A DNA stretch of 64,000 nucleotides from Macrobrachium rosenbergii (GCF_040412425.1 NC_089755.1:49447798-49511797); one strand, 5' to 3'; positions 11,217 through 23,030 are shown, numbered from the stretch's first letter. Notes: generated by a model not told the origin, from the letters alone. Numbers and translations: made by a program.

Positions 11217-11864
11217 ATGCAATGTAAGCACGGGTACAACACCTATTTCCACAAAAAAAAAAACATTAAAAAGAACACACGCCCACAAGACATCGCCCAT
11301 CCAACAGAAGCCCAAACTCGCCGCCCCGTCCCGCTCATCTTTCCACCATCCCATCAGCGAAGAAGAACGTCAGCCCAACTCATTCGTCTACATTCAACTG
11401 GTTCGCGGAGGAAATCGTCCCTTAACGAGGTTAACAGCCTTTTGTTGTTAGCACGACATTTCCAAAGCTGTCCGAATCTATATCCCTCGGAATGGGAAAC
11501 ATCTCCCCCCCCACAACCTCCCTTCCCCCACCAGGTCACACCACCGCCGCCAATTTTCCGCTCAATGAATATCGCTTATGAAGGGCCGGATATAATCAAG
11601 CGCTCTTTGCTATTCCGATGGCAAAAGGCAATCTTTCCCGCTGTGGCCGAAAGCCTTCCGCGTCAGCACATATTTCCCCGTTTCCATTTTCATTTTCATC
11701 TCTTTTTTTGTATTTTTTTTTTCGGGGAATGTTGCTGCTGTTGTCGCGTGTCTTTGTGGGTTTTTGTTTATGTCCTTTTTTTTTTTGTTTTTAAAGTTTG
11801 GCAATGCGCGGGTTTTGGTTTTGCAGGTCAGCTATGCTGTTTTAGAGGTCGCGGTATTGCGTGA
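11217..11864 (+). other. 215-codon open frame in CpG-richer unique DNA, unrecognised
   Basis: This is the longest open frame not caused by a microsatellite. Its first ~115 codons are rich in Arg, Pro and Ser, and the middle part contains MNIAYEGPDIIKRSLLF. The last third is poly-Phe, Cys and Val from T-rich and TGC-rich DNA. I recognise no domain or signal peptide. The 11260-11700 DNA has more G+C and CpG than its neighbours, which lowers the stop frequency and can explain the length by chance. It could also be an untranslated first exon or promoter-proximal segment. Confidence 0.15.
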
Positions 11865-11888
11865 ATTAAGTTTCTCAGCTGTGCAGTG

Positions 11889-11970
<82 letters not shown>

Positions 11971-12028
11971 CAAATTATATATATGTGTGTATTATATATT
12001 TGTATATATATAATATACATACATATAT

Positions 12029-12120
<92 letters not shown>
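11889..12120. repeat. (CA)n(TA)n compound repeat ending in (GA)n
   Basis: CA units, then TA-rich repeat with several interruptions, a pure TA tract from about 12040 to 12110, and a short GA end. Confidence 0.95.
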
Positions 12121-12122
<2 letters not shown>

Positions 12123-13072
12123 TATTCAATTAACAAATTCATATATTTGACTTATTCATGTAATATTCATCGTAAAATATTTGTGCATAGTGCCAGAAAA
12201 ACTGGAATTTCATCATTAACTTCTAACCTTCAGAATTTTCTCATCATAAATGAACCACCTTAATCCAGACAATGAGAAAACTGGCTTCATCGAAATAAGA
12301 ATAGTCTCCTCTCACCAAACGAGGCTTTACATGGCATTTTCAATTGTATGATATTATATTTTTCTTAGTATTGTAGAGGACGACAGGACTTCATCCGTAA
12401 TGTCCTTACGAAGCCCAGGCCTGGAGGAAAAAGTAACAAGAAAAAAAAATCCAAGATTATAAGTTAGAAAACTCGGAAACAAACATATAATTTCCAAACT
12501 TGGTCGTAAAGGGAATGGGTAGGTTTTTTGGAGCACAGAATTGTAGCTTATATTAAAAAAATATATACATATAAGAAAAGATCAGTGTGAATATATACAC
12601 GTTGTTTTTAACATACTCTCGGCAGAATCTATGCCTCCAGTTCTTCGATTATACATTATTTATAAATCAAGAAAATATTCAAGAAATAATACCGCATCGA
12701 ACATCGTTTTCAACTTTATTTGTATAACAAATAGCGCAGAAACACATGAGAATGAAATAAGAGTTGAAGGGTAGTTGAACGTGGAGGAAGGAAAGAAGAC
12801 AAATGAGAAAGATGCACTAATGGAAGGGGCTACAGCAAAGAATGGAAAAGCAAGGGCAGTTGATAGGATCACAAGAAAGTGTGAATATATGGCTGATTAG
12901 GGTGTGTAAGGTAAGACTTCAAGAAGGAAATGTCCCTGGGGAGTAAGTATAAGATGATTACGATTAACCGTTAACCATTCCTTGGTATAAGTTAAAGCTG
13001 ATAGTGGCGACTGTATGAATTACAGGAGCCAAACATTACACATTATATTGAGAAAAAACAATCAGTTTTTGC
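12121..13072. other. unique DNA, nothing recognised
   Basis: Short frames on both strands (60-70 codons) lack motifs. Confidence 0.5.
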
Positions 13073-13137
13073 CTCACGTCAGGATCAAACCCTGGACTCT
13101 CAAACGAAGGGCAATTGCACTATCAACTGACCCTAAA
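13073..13137 (-). mobile_element. tRNA-like segment, probably a SINE head
   Basis: The minus strand reads GGGTCAGTTGATAGTGCAAT at the A-box position. About 30 bp on, it reads CCAGGGTTTGATCCTG, close to the B-box consensus. The cloverleaf is not intact and no CCA-like end fits, so a decayed tRNA-derived repeat is likelier than a tRNA gene. Confidence 0.45.
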
Positions 13138-13194
13138 TTTCTGATACATACGTAATTACGTGTTGATTTGCATGAGAGGTAATGACAGAAATAG

Positions 13195-13740
13195 TACTTA
13201 GTGTCCCATGAGGGGTACTGGTAGGAACAAGACTTAATGTCCCATGAAAATTACTGGTAGGAACATTAATTAATGTCCCGTGAAGGATACTGGTAGGAAC
13301 AAGACTTAATGTCCCGTGAAAAGTACTGGTAGGAACATTAATTAATGTCCCATGAAAGGTACTGGTAGGAACAAGACTTAATGCTCCATGAAAGGTACTG
13401 GTAGGAACAAGATTTAATGTCCCATGAAACGTACCGGTAGAAACGTTACTTGGTGTCCCATGAAAGATACTGGTAGGAACATTAATTGGTACTGGTTAGA
13501 ACATTACTTAGTGTCCCATGAAAAGTACTGGTTAGAACATTACTTAGTGTCCCATGAAAAGTACTGGTTAGAACATTACTTAGTGTCCCATGAAAAGTAC
13601 TGATTAGAACATTACTTAGTGTCCCATGAAAGGTACTGGTTAGAACATTACTTAGTGTCCCATGAAAAGTACTGGTTAGAACATTACTTAGTGTCCCATG
13701 AAAAGTACTGGTTAGAGCATTATTAGTTTACCACGAAAGG
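13195..13740. repeat. 36-bp minisatellite, about 15 copies
   Basis: Direct repeats of about 36 bp based on TGTCCCATGAAAAGTACTGG. The proximal half alternates TAGGAACAAGACTTAA with TAGGAACATTAATTAA, a dimeric higher-order pattern. The distal half is homogenised for TTAGAACATTACTTAG. No unique spacers lie between copies, so it is not a CRISPR array. Confidence 0.93.
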
Positions 13741-13963
13741 TCCTGGTAGCATTTGGATCGAGAAAGTAAGACCCATAACAAGAGATTGTCAGAGAACAGC
13801 AAGTTAATTTAGACATGGAAGATGGTGTTTAGTCAAGTAGCATGAAAACTTTGTTAATAGATAAAGAAACAGAGACCCACCTTTAGTTATATATAAGAGG
13901 TGTTCCATTTCTGATTCAAATAGGCTTTTGTAGGTTATAAGTTAGCTGAAATAGACGATGGAA

Positions 13964-14195
<232 letters not shown>

Positions 14196-14348
14196 ATAAA
14201 TTTTTCTGTTTTAAATATTGTCATATATTTTAAAACACAATACAAAAATACATTGCTGTGAACTTCTTAACATTTAAGCATCAAGTTATGGTGATTTTAC
14301 CTATATATATTATCAATCAACTTCTGTAAACAGCCTTTAAACCTAACG

Positions 14349-14351
<3 letters not shown>

Positions 14352-14422
<71 letters not shown>

Positions 14423-14636
14423 TCTTCTTCTTCTTCTTCTTCTTTCGAATAGGTTTAAGTGGTTTGCAGCCTATCAAAATGTAATATTAAATTCATAGTT
14501 GTTTTGGTAGCTTTCATCAACTGATTTTTGAACAAAATTCTCCAAGACTTTTTATCTGTAACTGAAAGAAATTCTATCTTACACGCCTTCTTCTGAATTA
14601 AGTAGGCTTATGCGGGCTGTATGTCATGCAACATAG

Positions 14637-14701
<65 letters not shown>

Positions 14702-14702
14702 G
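14352..14702. repeat. (CT)n(CTT)n and (ATT)n tracts
   Basis: (CT)n at 14352-14419 passes into (CTT)n to 14444. A separate (ATT)n tract occupies 14638-14700. Confidence 0.96.
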
Positions 14703-15291
14703 TTTCTGTGACACAGGCTTACTTAAAACGAAATCTTTCTGAGTTTTGTCAATAAACATAGTCGAATCGAGTAGCTTACTTTATGCTCTTTTTATGTTAA
14801 GAAAAAAACGTCAAAATCCTTAAGAGCTGAAAATAAAAATTACGCAAACAGCCTAGCTAGAGAATTTGTGACCGGCAATACATTCATTATTCATATAATA
14901 TTTCCTCCCTACAAATTTCATTCCGGACACCAAGAAGCACAAAATTAGAGGAGAACGACGCAAACGAAAATAAAATCAAACGACCACAAGAAAATGCTGA
15001 TAAAAGACGCCATAAATAATAATAAAATCCCTCTCCGACTTCTTCAGTTACCCCTCTACCTCTTCCCTTCCAACTATTATATCTGGCTTAAATAACGTTA
15101 AACAAAGAAATAAAAATGGGTTGTGAGCGAACATTTTTGAGAGGAGTCGACACGCAACATTTCGGTCGCTAGTGATAATTTTTGGGAAAAGTATTTAGTT
15201 GAAAGAGCTTTCCCTAGGTGGCAGCACTAGTCGCTCCTCTGTCTATCTAGTGTCTGTCTACCGCTGCACCTCAGATGTTTGTCTATAGCGC
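14703..15291. other. unique DNA, nothing recognised
   Basis: AT-rich unique sequence without a supported gene. Confidence 0.45.
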
Positions 15292-15326
<35 letters not shown>

Positions 15327-15406
15327 GCTGTCTCTCCACTTATTACTTCATGTATATACCAAGTTATTGACTAATCTCTGCTGCTGCCTGCCTGCCTGCC
15401 TGCTTC

Positions 15407-15458
<52 letters not shown>

Positions 15459-15878
15459 CCTGCCTGTCTGTCTGTCTGTCTCTTTCTCTTCCTTCGTTCT
15501 CCCCTTCCCTCCTATTACTTTTTTTTATCTTTTTTTTTCTTGCTTCTTTTAGTTCTCATCCGTCGCTGTTCTTCTGTTCCTCCTCCTCCTCCTCTTCTTC
15601 TCCTCCTCCTCCCCCTCCTCCTCCTCCTCTACCTCCTACCCCTCCTGCCTCTCCTCCTCCTCCTCCTCCTCCACCTACCTACTAACCAACAACCAGAACC
15701 CCTCCCCCACTCTCCTACTCCTCATACCAATTCCCCCCTCCTGAACCCCACCACATCCCCTCCCCCGGCCTCCTATTCTTTTTCTTCCTCATTCTCCTCC
15801 TCCTCCTACTCCTCCTCCTCCTCCTCCTCCTCCTCCTCTTCCTCCAACCCCCTTCCATGTCGCGTCTCTCCCCCTACT

Positions 15879-15973
<95 letters not shown>

Positions 15974-16237
15974 TGTACCTGTCTTCCTTACCAAAGGTTC
16001 CCGGATGATTATTATTGTTTCAGTGGCATTTACTGTTATTCTTTTATTCATCGGTCGCTGGGAATCGACAAATAAAGCAAGTTCACTTCTTTCAGTAACC
16101 TTTGCGTCGTGCAGCAGCTGTTCTGCTGTTACTGCTGCTGTGCTTCTGCTGCCACACTTGATCAGCACAGCGTCAGCACGGCGGGGATCTTGCTGCTACT
16201 GCTGCTGCTGCTGTTCACGCTGTTTAATACCAGCGAA

Positions 16238-16300
<63 letters not shown>

Positions 16301-16340
16301 TGTTCTGACTCCCTACCTCCTTCTAACTTTTCTTAGCATT

Positions 16341-16399
<59 letters not shown>

Positions 16400-16439
16400 C
16401 TCCTAACTTTCCTAGCATTTTCTCTCTTGCTTCCTCCTC

Positions 16440-16488
<49 letters not shown>
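15292..16488. repeat. (GATGAT)n followed by ~1.1 kb pyrimidine-rich block
   Basis: A (GAT)n tract at 15290-15325 precedes 15386-16488, in which the plus strand is mainly C and T. It contains (CT)n tracts at 15419-15455, 15921-15970, 16240-16297, 16347-16397 and 16443-16485, and (TCC)n tracts near 15580-15670 and 15790-15845. A less pure island at 15985-16230 contains CTG-type repeats. The 288-codon Leu/Ser/Pro frame at 15540-16406 and the Glu/Arg frame opposite are compositional artefacts. Confidence 0.93.
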
Positions 16489-16619
16489 GCAGACGACTAT
16501 CAGGAACGATATTAGTTGTTGGCAGAACAAGCTTTCATCATACTGGCTCCAAGCTCTTCAGGGCTCACTATTAAATTCTTGTGCTGTGGTCGTAGTTTTT
16601 CTTTTTCTAATTAATATTT

Positions 16620-16960
16620 GAGTCTACGGGAAAATTAAATATCGCTGGAAAATAAAGGAGGATGAAAAATGAAGGAGGCACTACGCGAGAATGAACAATG
16701 ATGACATATGAAGAAGGCACATGAGAATGATTAAAAGGAGAAGAAGAAGGAGTCACTTGAAAATTGATAAGGATGGAAAACAGACTCGTCTGAAAGTGAA
16801 TAAGGATGGGAAATAAAGGAAGCTCATGAGAATGAAAAGGCCATTGAGATTGAATAAAAACAAAAGGTCTACGAAATACAGGAGACTCATAAATTCTCGA
16901 CAAATGAGACGAATGAGAATTGCAAAATGTTCACCCACGAATAAAATAAAAGGAACGTTT
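16620..16960. repeat. degenerate ~30-50 bp tandem repeat
   Basis: Recurring variants of AAGGATGGAAA, GGAAGGCACATGAGAATGA and TCATGAGAATGAAAA at irregular spacing suggest an old, heavily mutated minisatellite. Confidence 0.5.
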
Positions 16961-17044
16961 TAAAATTGCACCTTAGGGTTTCTATATAAAAAAGCAGAGT
17001 AGATCCATAAGTAAAGAAAGGATAAGGAATTGAATATGCAAAGA

Positions 17045-17412
17045 AACAAGTAAAAAATGCGCCGAAGTTTCTTCGGCGCAATCGAGTTTTCTGTACAGCG
17101 TATAATCAAGGCCACCTAAAATAGATCTCTCTTTCGGTGGTCTCGGTATAATGCTGTATGAGCCGCGGCCCATTAAACTTTCAGCCACGGACCGGTGGTG
17201 GCCTATCCTATATCGTTGCCAGAAGTACGATTATGACTAACTTTGACCTTAAATGAATAAAAACTACTGAGGCTAGAGGGTTGCAATTTGGTATGTTTGA
17301 TGATTGGAGGGTGGATGATCAACAAACCAATTTGCAGCCCTCTAGCCTCCGTAGTTTTTAAGATGTGAGGGCGGAGAGAAAAAGTGCGGACGGACAGACA
17401 AAGCCGAGTTGG
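17045..17412 (+). mobile_element. Family D structured repeat, copy 1
   Basis: The 5' end carries a perfect hairpin, GCGCCGAAG-TTT-CTTCGGCGC. A GAGCCGCGGCCCAT block follows. A ~100-bp inverted repeat comes next, with arms CTGAGGCTAGAGGG and CCCTCTAGCCTCCG and inner ATTTGGTATGTTTGAT and AACAAACCAATTTG. The end block is TGCGGACGGACAGACAAAGC. Three more copies in this window are on the same strand (26149, 45710 and 50120). No reading frame is shared between copies. Confidence 0.85.
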
Positions 17413-17559
17413 ATATGCAAAAAAAAAAAAGGTAAGCTGACGAAATAAAAAAAAAAAACTACGAAATTAAAAGAAAACACAGCATTCCAAGGAAAGGTGT
17501 TGACGAAGCGGAGGAAGACATTATGTTTTTAGCTCAAACTGTTTATAGTACAGGTACAC

Positions 17560-18304
17560 TGCATACTGCAGATGATCTGCAACCCGTATGAGATGATCTT
17601 AATATTTACGAAAAACGGAGACTTGCCCCATTTTTGCAGCTTATTTGTTAATTTCTCTCTTGTGAGGTTTCGAAAACATGTTCTTCCTTGACAAGACGTA
17701 AGATTTCCCGAAGCTGGTTTCGAATACATCTCACTTTATGCAGAAATGGAAGTGGGTTTCATTTTCGCAGCATATTTCTCAGTTTTCTGGCCCAGGTTTC
17801 GATACCAGGTTCTCTATCGACTAAAAACCTCTAGGGAAGTTTTTTCGAGGCTGGTTTCGGAGATATCTCACCTCCTACGAAAACAAAAGGCGGATTTTTT
17901 TTTTTTTTTGTATTTTTTTGCAACTTACCTGTCAATTTTCTCTCCGTTGTGTTCTCGAAACCATAACCTCTCTCGACTGAAAACCCAAACGGAAGGTTTG
18001 CCAGCGTTACTTTCGAACACACGAGCATATCGCACTATGAAATAAAAACCAATGACTTAATTTTCGAAATTTATTCCTTAAGGTTTCGAAAACATATCCT
18101 CTCTCGATTGAAACCACAAACGGAAGGTTTGCCAGCGTTACTTTCGAATATACGAGTACATCGAATCATGAAATAAAAACCAATAGCTTAATTTTCGTAA
18201 TTCATTTCTCTGGGTCTCGAAACCGTGTTCTTCTCTCCCGACTGAAAACCCTCAGTGAAGAAGTTCTCGAGAAGCTAGTCTCATCTATGGAGAAGTCTCG
18301 AAAA

Positions 18305-18364
<60 letters not shown>

Positions 18365-18530
18365 GAATTATGACCTGTTTCTAGTGAGGTTTCGAAACCA
18401 TTCTTTCCCTCTGCTGAAAACATAATAAAGAGATCCTTTCCTCTCGTGATCTCGAAACCAAGCTCTTCGTTGACAGAAAACGAGGGAAATGACATCCCTG
18501 ACATTGGTCTCGAGCCGCGAAGACATTTAT
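17560..18530. repeat. degenerate ~125-130 bp satellite
   Basis: The landmark (T/G)AGGTTTCGAAA or TCTCGAAACC recurs near 17667, 17791, 17952, 18082, 18213, 18388 and 18449. It is usually followed by CTCTCGACTGAAAACC and GGAAGGTTTGCCAGCGTTAC, then a AATAAAAACCAAT segment. Two adjacent units near 17950-18210 are nearly identical while the outer ones are diverged. A (CT)n tract (18307-18361) lies inside one unit. Confidence 0.85.
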
Positions 18531-18540
18531 TTGTCAAGCC

Positions 18541-18543
18541 CCA

Positions 18544-18594
<51 letters not shown>

Positions 18595-18650
18595 TAGTCA
18601 ATACGGGATTAGAGTGTGCAATTCTCCACACTCAAATCCCGCATTGACTA

Positions 18651-18692
<42 letters not shown>
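18541..18692. repeat. AAT/ATT-armed palindrome
   Basis: (AAT)n is followed by TTAGTCAATACGGGATTAGA then GTGTG. After an 8-bp loop, CACACTC, AAATCCCGCATTGACTAA and (ATT)n follow. The unique arm segments are complementary over about 27 bp with two mismatches and continue into complementary microsatellites. The whole forms a ~150-bp hairpin. Confidence 0.92.
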
Positions 18693-18697
<5 letters not shown>

Positions 18698-18726
18698 TTA
18701 AAATCTCATAATAGCATGAGTCACTA

Positions 18727-18771
18727 AAATGATGAAGAAACCAACAGTGGTGTAAATGCAAATATATATAT

Positions 18772-18830
<59 letters not shown>

Positions 18831-18940
18831 AGAAGGAGAATCGAGCAGACTTTCAAAGCTCTCGTTTGTATATATATTTCTAATATATATATTTACATTT
18901 ACACTACTGTGGATTTATTCATCATCATCATCATCATTAC

Positions 18941-18997
<57 letters not shown>
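18727..18997. repeat. second palindrome with TA loop, then (ATC)n(ATT)n
   Basis: Left arm AACAGTGGTGTAAATGCAAA then TATATATATTATAAATAT pairs with right arm ATATATATTTACATTTACAC then TACTGTGGA. The arms span about 50 bp including the flanking GATGAAGAAA / TTTATTCATC, and enclose a (TA)n tract and about 40 bp of unique DNA. The hairpin covers about 18727-18935 and is followed by (ATT)n to 18997. Confidence 0.85.
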
Positions 18998-19197
18998 TCG
19001 CTAGTGGAACAACTGAGAGACTACCGATCTTATATTAAACGAACTTAACACCTTGATATGGCATCACGATTGATTTAGTTTAGCTTAAATTCTTTTTTAC
19101 CTAAAATCCTCCTTCGCCCCAATCAGTAAAAGTTCACGCGATGCCTAGATTAACTGCGCACGCTAAGCCAGAATTTATGTCTTGAAAATTCAAATAA

Positions 19198-19320
19198 TAA
19201 CTTAATTTTTTGCGTTCATTACTGTTACTACCATCAGTATTATTAGTACTGGCACAGGTAACTTAATTTTTTCTGTTTATTACTGTTACTGCCATCAGTA
19301 TTATTAGTGTTGGTACAGGA
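19198..19320. repeat. tandem duplication of ~61 bp
   Basis: TAACTTAATTTTTTGCGTTC then ATTACTGTTACTACCATCAG is repeated as TAACTTAATTTTTTCTGTTT then ATTACTGTTACTGCCATCAG. Both end near TATTATTAG followed by GGCACAGG or GGTACAGG. Confidence 0.9.
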
Positions 19321-19560
19321 AAGCATTAAGAAAATGCATGGGAGTAACTGCGTTTGTTCACTGAAAGCATATCAAGTTTTTAATTACAAGTGTTTCTGAG
19401 CTCAGAGAAATTAGGTTTTTCAATAAGCTTGGATAATACCGTGGCAGTTTTCTGCCCAAGGGGTTCATCCAAGACTCAGCAGATAAAAGTATGAATGTGG
19501 CACTGGCCACTCTCCTCTTTATCTCTAGGGCCAACCCCCGTTAGAGGAAATGATTCAACT

Positions 19561-19576
19561 TATGTATGTATGTATG

Positions 19577-19641
<65 letters not shown>

Positions 19642-19921
19642 ATTATATATATATGAAAGTGAGAGTAAAGATTTATATTACTTCTTTATTTTCAATAAAC
19701 AATCATTAAAGTTATGGCAAAAAATATTTCACGGTATTTAGCAGATACAGGATCATGAATTTTTTTGCTGCTATGAGGTGACGTCACAACGACTAGATTA
19801 TCAAAGCCTTTTCTCTGCATTAAAATAAAAAAAAAACTTCATTCCTCTCACCATCCTCCTCCCATTAAAAAAAATTCTCTCCCTCATCCCAAAGAAGAAG
19901 AAGAAGAAGAAGAAGAAGAAG

Positions 19922-19951
<30 letters not shown>
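19561..19951. repeat. (TGTA)n(TA)n and (GAA)n tracts
   Basis: (TGTA)n passes into (TA)n at 19561-19640. (GAA)n at 19893-19951 has about 19 units. Confidence 0.96.
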
Positions 19952-19953
<2 letters not shown>

Positions 19954-20536
19954 GGGAAAATGCATGAATCGCAAACTTTAATGATCTCTGCCCAAGACAT
20001 CTCATTTCCTCGCACGGATAACTGCGCATTCCTCCGCCTTTATTCCATTCTACTTTAAACGTAAAATCACTCCCGTTCACGTTCCAGGGGTATCATTTAT
20101 TACGAAATCAGGCTAGAACGTGAGGGCGTTCCCACATCCCAGGGAGGAGGTGGAGAGAAAAGATAGTGCCTGATTACAGGTGGCAAGCGTCTTCAATTGC
20201 ACTGCTCATTCTGATTGCCCCAGTTGAACGCGTCTCTGCTGATGTTAAGCGCACAAGAGGTATCTCCGGCCAGTATCTGTTTTCAACCTACAACAGAAAA
20301 GAAAGAGGGAACTTAAATGGCAGAAGTCCTGAGACTTGGGCTCCATTATGAATTGATAGGATTCTCCTTTGGTCTACTGCTTAAAAAGGGAGGTTTAGAT
20401 GGGAATAGTCCTCAGAGGTACTTGTCTGACTGACAGGAGTCTATTCAATCTACAGAGGAAAAAATTTACATAGGAACATTCCTTAGGATTACTAACCGGA
20501 CTGATAGAAGTCTAATAAGTTCAGGAAGACAGGAAA

Positions 20537-20813
20537 AAAAGTTAAGTGTATCTTAGTTTAACCAGACCACTGAGCTGATTAACAGCCTAGGGCTGGCCCG
20601 AAGGATTAGATTTATTTTGTGGCTAAGAACCAACTGGTTACCTAGCAACGGGACCCACAGCTTATTGTGGAATCCGAACCACATATGAGGAGAAATGAAT
20701 TTCTGTCACCAGAAATAAATTCCTCTACTTCTTCATTGCCCGGTCGGAGAGTCGAACGCTGGGCCAACAGCGTGCTAGCCGAGAGCTCTACCCACCCCTC
20801 CAATGAAGAACTT
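20537..20813 (-). mobile_element. Family A tRNA-derived SINE with 14-bp target duplication
   Basis: A full-length minus-strand copy, with its B-box-like GCGTTCGACTCTCCG read on the minus strand at about 20750. The T-ended 3' terminus appears on the plus strand as AAAAAGTTAAGTGTATC. A perfect direct repeat, AGGAAGACAGGAAA, flanks it at 20523-20536 and 20814-20827. The duplication proves a retrotransposition event, and its sharpness suggests a fairly recent one relative to the LINE fossils. Confidence 0.95.
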
Positions 20814-20827
20814 AGGAAGACAGGAAA

Positions 20828-21359
20828 GAAAGACGAAATGTGAATGGCAAAAGTCCCTAGAATTACTGGTGAGCTTAAATGAAGAAAAATATAATGTTTA
20901 CAGACTACAAAAATATTAAGACTAAAGTAACCTTACTTATTCTACGTCTACGTGAAAAGAACTGGAGTCCATAGGTTGGAGAGGTCCCTAAAACGGCTAA
21001 TTTTATTAGAGATAATCTAACCTAAGCCATATGGCGCGGAAGAAAAGTTCCCGGATTGGAGAGATCCCTAAAATTATTAATTTTATTAGAAATGACAAGA
21101 GTTGATACGAAATAGAATGGAAGATGAGGAACTTTTGGACTCAGAAGGTCTTCTTAAAGTCTGCCGATTTTAGTGGAAGAAATCTGAGAAAAACTACACA
21201 ATTAAAAACAAAATCAAGAGTTCTTGTATTGGAGGGGTCCTTAAAACTAGTAATTACATTTGAAGTAAATACTAGCAAGAAAAGTTAAAGAGTGCCTAGT
21301 ATGGGAAAGCTCTGGTGCTTTTCTGACTAGACTGACAAATGAGAAATAAAAGCTTAAGG
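20828..21359. repeat. very degenerate flank of the 32-bp array
   Basis: Recurring phrases such as GGAGAGGTCCCTAAAA, GGAGAGATCCCTAAAATTAT and TAATTTTATTAGA suggest eroded tandem units leading into the cleaner array downstream. No gene is seen. Confidence 0.45.
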
Positions 21360-22385
21360 TAGGTAACTGTAACTTTGAGAAGTCATTGGGAAAGATAACT
21401 GAAACTTTGAGAAGTAACTGGGAAAGATACCTGAAGCTTTGAGAAGTAACTGGGAAAGATACCTGAAGCTTTGAGAAGTAACTGGGAAAGATAATTCAAG
21501 GTTTGAGAAGTAACTGGGCAAGATAAATGAAGCTTTGAGAAGTAATTGGGAAAGATAATTGAAACTTTGAGAAGTAACTGGGAAAGATAATTGAAGCTTT
21601 GAGAAGTAATTGGGAAAGATAATTCAAGGTTTGAGAAGTAGATGATTGAACCTTAGAGAAGAAACTGTGAAAGATAAATGAAGCTTTGAGAAGTAACTGG
21701 GAAAGATAATTGAAGCTTTGAGAAGTAACTGGGAAAGATAATTGAAGCTTTGAGAAGTAATTGGGAAAGATAACTGAAGCTTTGACAAGTAACTGGGAAA
21801 GATTAATGAAGCTTTGAGAATTGGGAAAAATAATTCAAGGTTTGAGAAGTACTGTAGATGATTGAACCTTAGAGAAGAAACTGTGAAAGATAAATGAAGC
21901 TTTGAGAAGTAATTGAGAAAGATAATTGAAGCTTTGAGAAGTAACTGGGAAAGATAAGTGAAGCTTTGAGAAGTAATTGGAAAGATAATTGAAGTTTTGA
22001 GAAGTAACTGGGAAAGATAAGTGAAGCTTTGAGAAGTAATTGAGAAAGATAATTGAAGCTTTGAAAAGTAACTATGAAAGATAGTTGAAGCTTTGAGAAG
22101 TAACTGGGCAAGATAAATGAAGGTCTGAGAAGTAACTGGGAAAGATAATTGAAGCTTTGAGAAGTAACTGGGAAAGATACTTGAAGCTTTGAAAAGTTAT
22201 TGGGAAAGACAATTGAAACGTTGAGAAGTAACCGAGAAAGATAACTGAAGCTTTGAGAAGTAACTGAGAAAGATAATTGAAGCTTTGAGAAGTAACTGTG
22301 AAAGATAATTGAAGCTTTGAGAAGTAACTGTGAAAGATAACTGAAGCTTTGAGAAGTAACTGGGAAAGACAATTGAAGCTCTGTA
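21360..22385. repeat. 32-bp tandem array, ~30 copies
   Basis: The unit is GAAGCTTTGAGAAGTAACTG followed by GGAAAGATAATT, 32 bp. Scattered substitutions and a few shortened or spliced units occur (for example near 21640 and 21840). A near-identical ~80-bp interruption containing GATGATTGAACCTTAGAGAA occurs at about 21645 and 21855. That shows a higher-order duplication of ~210 bp. The 167-codon minus-strand frame repeats every 32 residues (three units) and is an artefact of the period. Confidence 0.95.
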
Positions 22386-23030
22386 TCAGGTGGAAGGATT
22401 CCGCAGTGCGTAGGTATGACACCTTGATAGGCCTGTCAAAGTATAAACAAATTAGCCTAGTTTTGGAATGGCAAAGTTCATATCGCATTTGCTGTTAAAT
22501 TAATACTAATACGACTGTCTTTATGAAAAATACACTGTCCTTTTGTATAAGAATATATGATTATGATGAGGATATCATATATTTTTATGACAAAGGCAGT
22601 ATGCTTTTCACGAAGCATACATAAAACACATAAGCATATAAGCATATAACACATTTGATTGCTTTTCAACCAAGCATTCTGATTCAGTTTTGCCAAGAAA
22701 TGTAACTACGAGTCATATCTATTGCAAGCAGCCTGCTTGTTTCCAGTACGCTTTAAATTTATACTTGCTCGTTTAATTACCAAAGGGCCCCCCGCGAGGT
22801 AAAAAGAAAATGAATAAAAATTCATTGCTGGAAGCTTTTTTCGGTCAGCTTCATTTTTCAGTCTTAACCGAATGTAAAATGAACGCTGCCGGAAAAAAAA
22901 AAAAATAAAAATAAAAAGCTTTCGCAGTTTCACCCGTTTTTACGGCTCGTTTTTTCCTCTGTCCTTTTTATTACGTTTTCCTCTCTTCCTCTTCTTCCAT
23001 TGCTCATATTTCTCCCTCCACTTCCGCCCT
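22386..23030. other. unique DNA, nothing recognised
   Basis: Two minus-strand frames of about 70 codons have no motif. The AGCATATAAGCATATAAC stretch near 22630 is a short direct repeat. Confidence 0.45.

Noticed and set aside
13195..13740. 36-bp direct repeats resembling a CRISPR array
   Set aside because: The repeats are head-to-tail with no unique spacers and no cas genes, and the surroundings are eukaryotic.
15540..16406. 288-codon open frame
   Set aside because: It is a translation of (CT)n and (TCC)n pyrimidine repeats (Leu, Ser and Pro only), with no domain.
21869..22372. 167-codon minus-strand frame with repeating Ser/Phe/Leu blocks
   Set aside because: The 32-residue periodicity equals three 32-bp satellite units, so it is an artefact of the tandem array.
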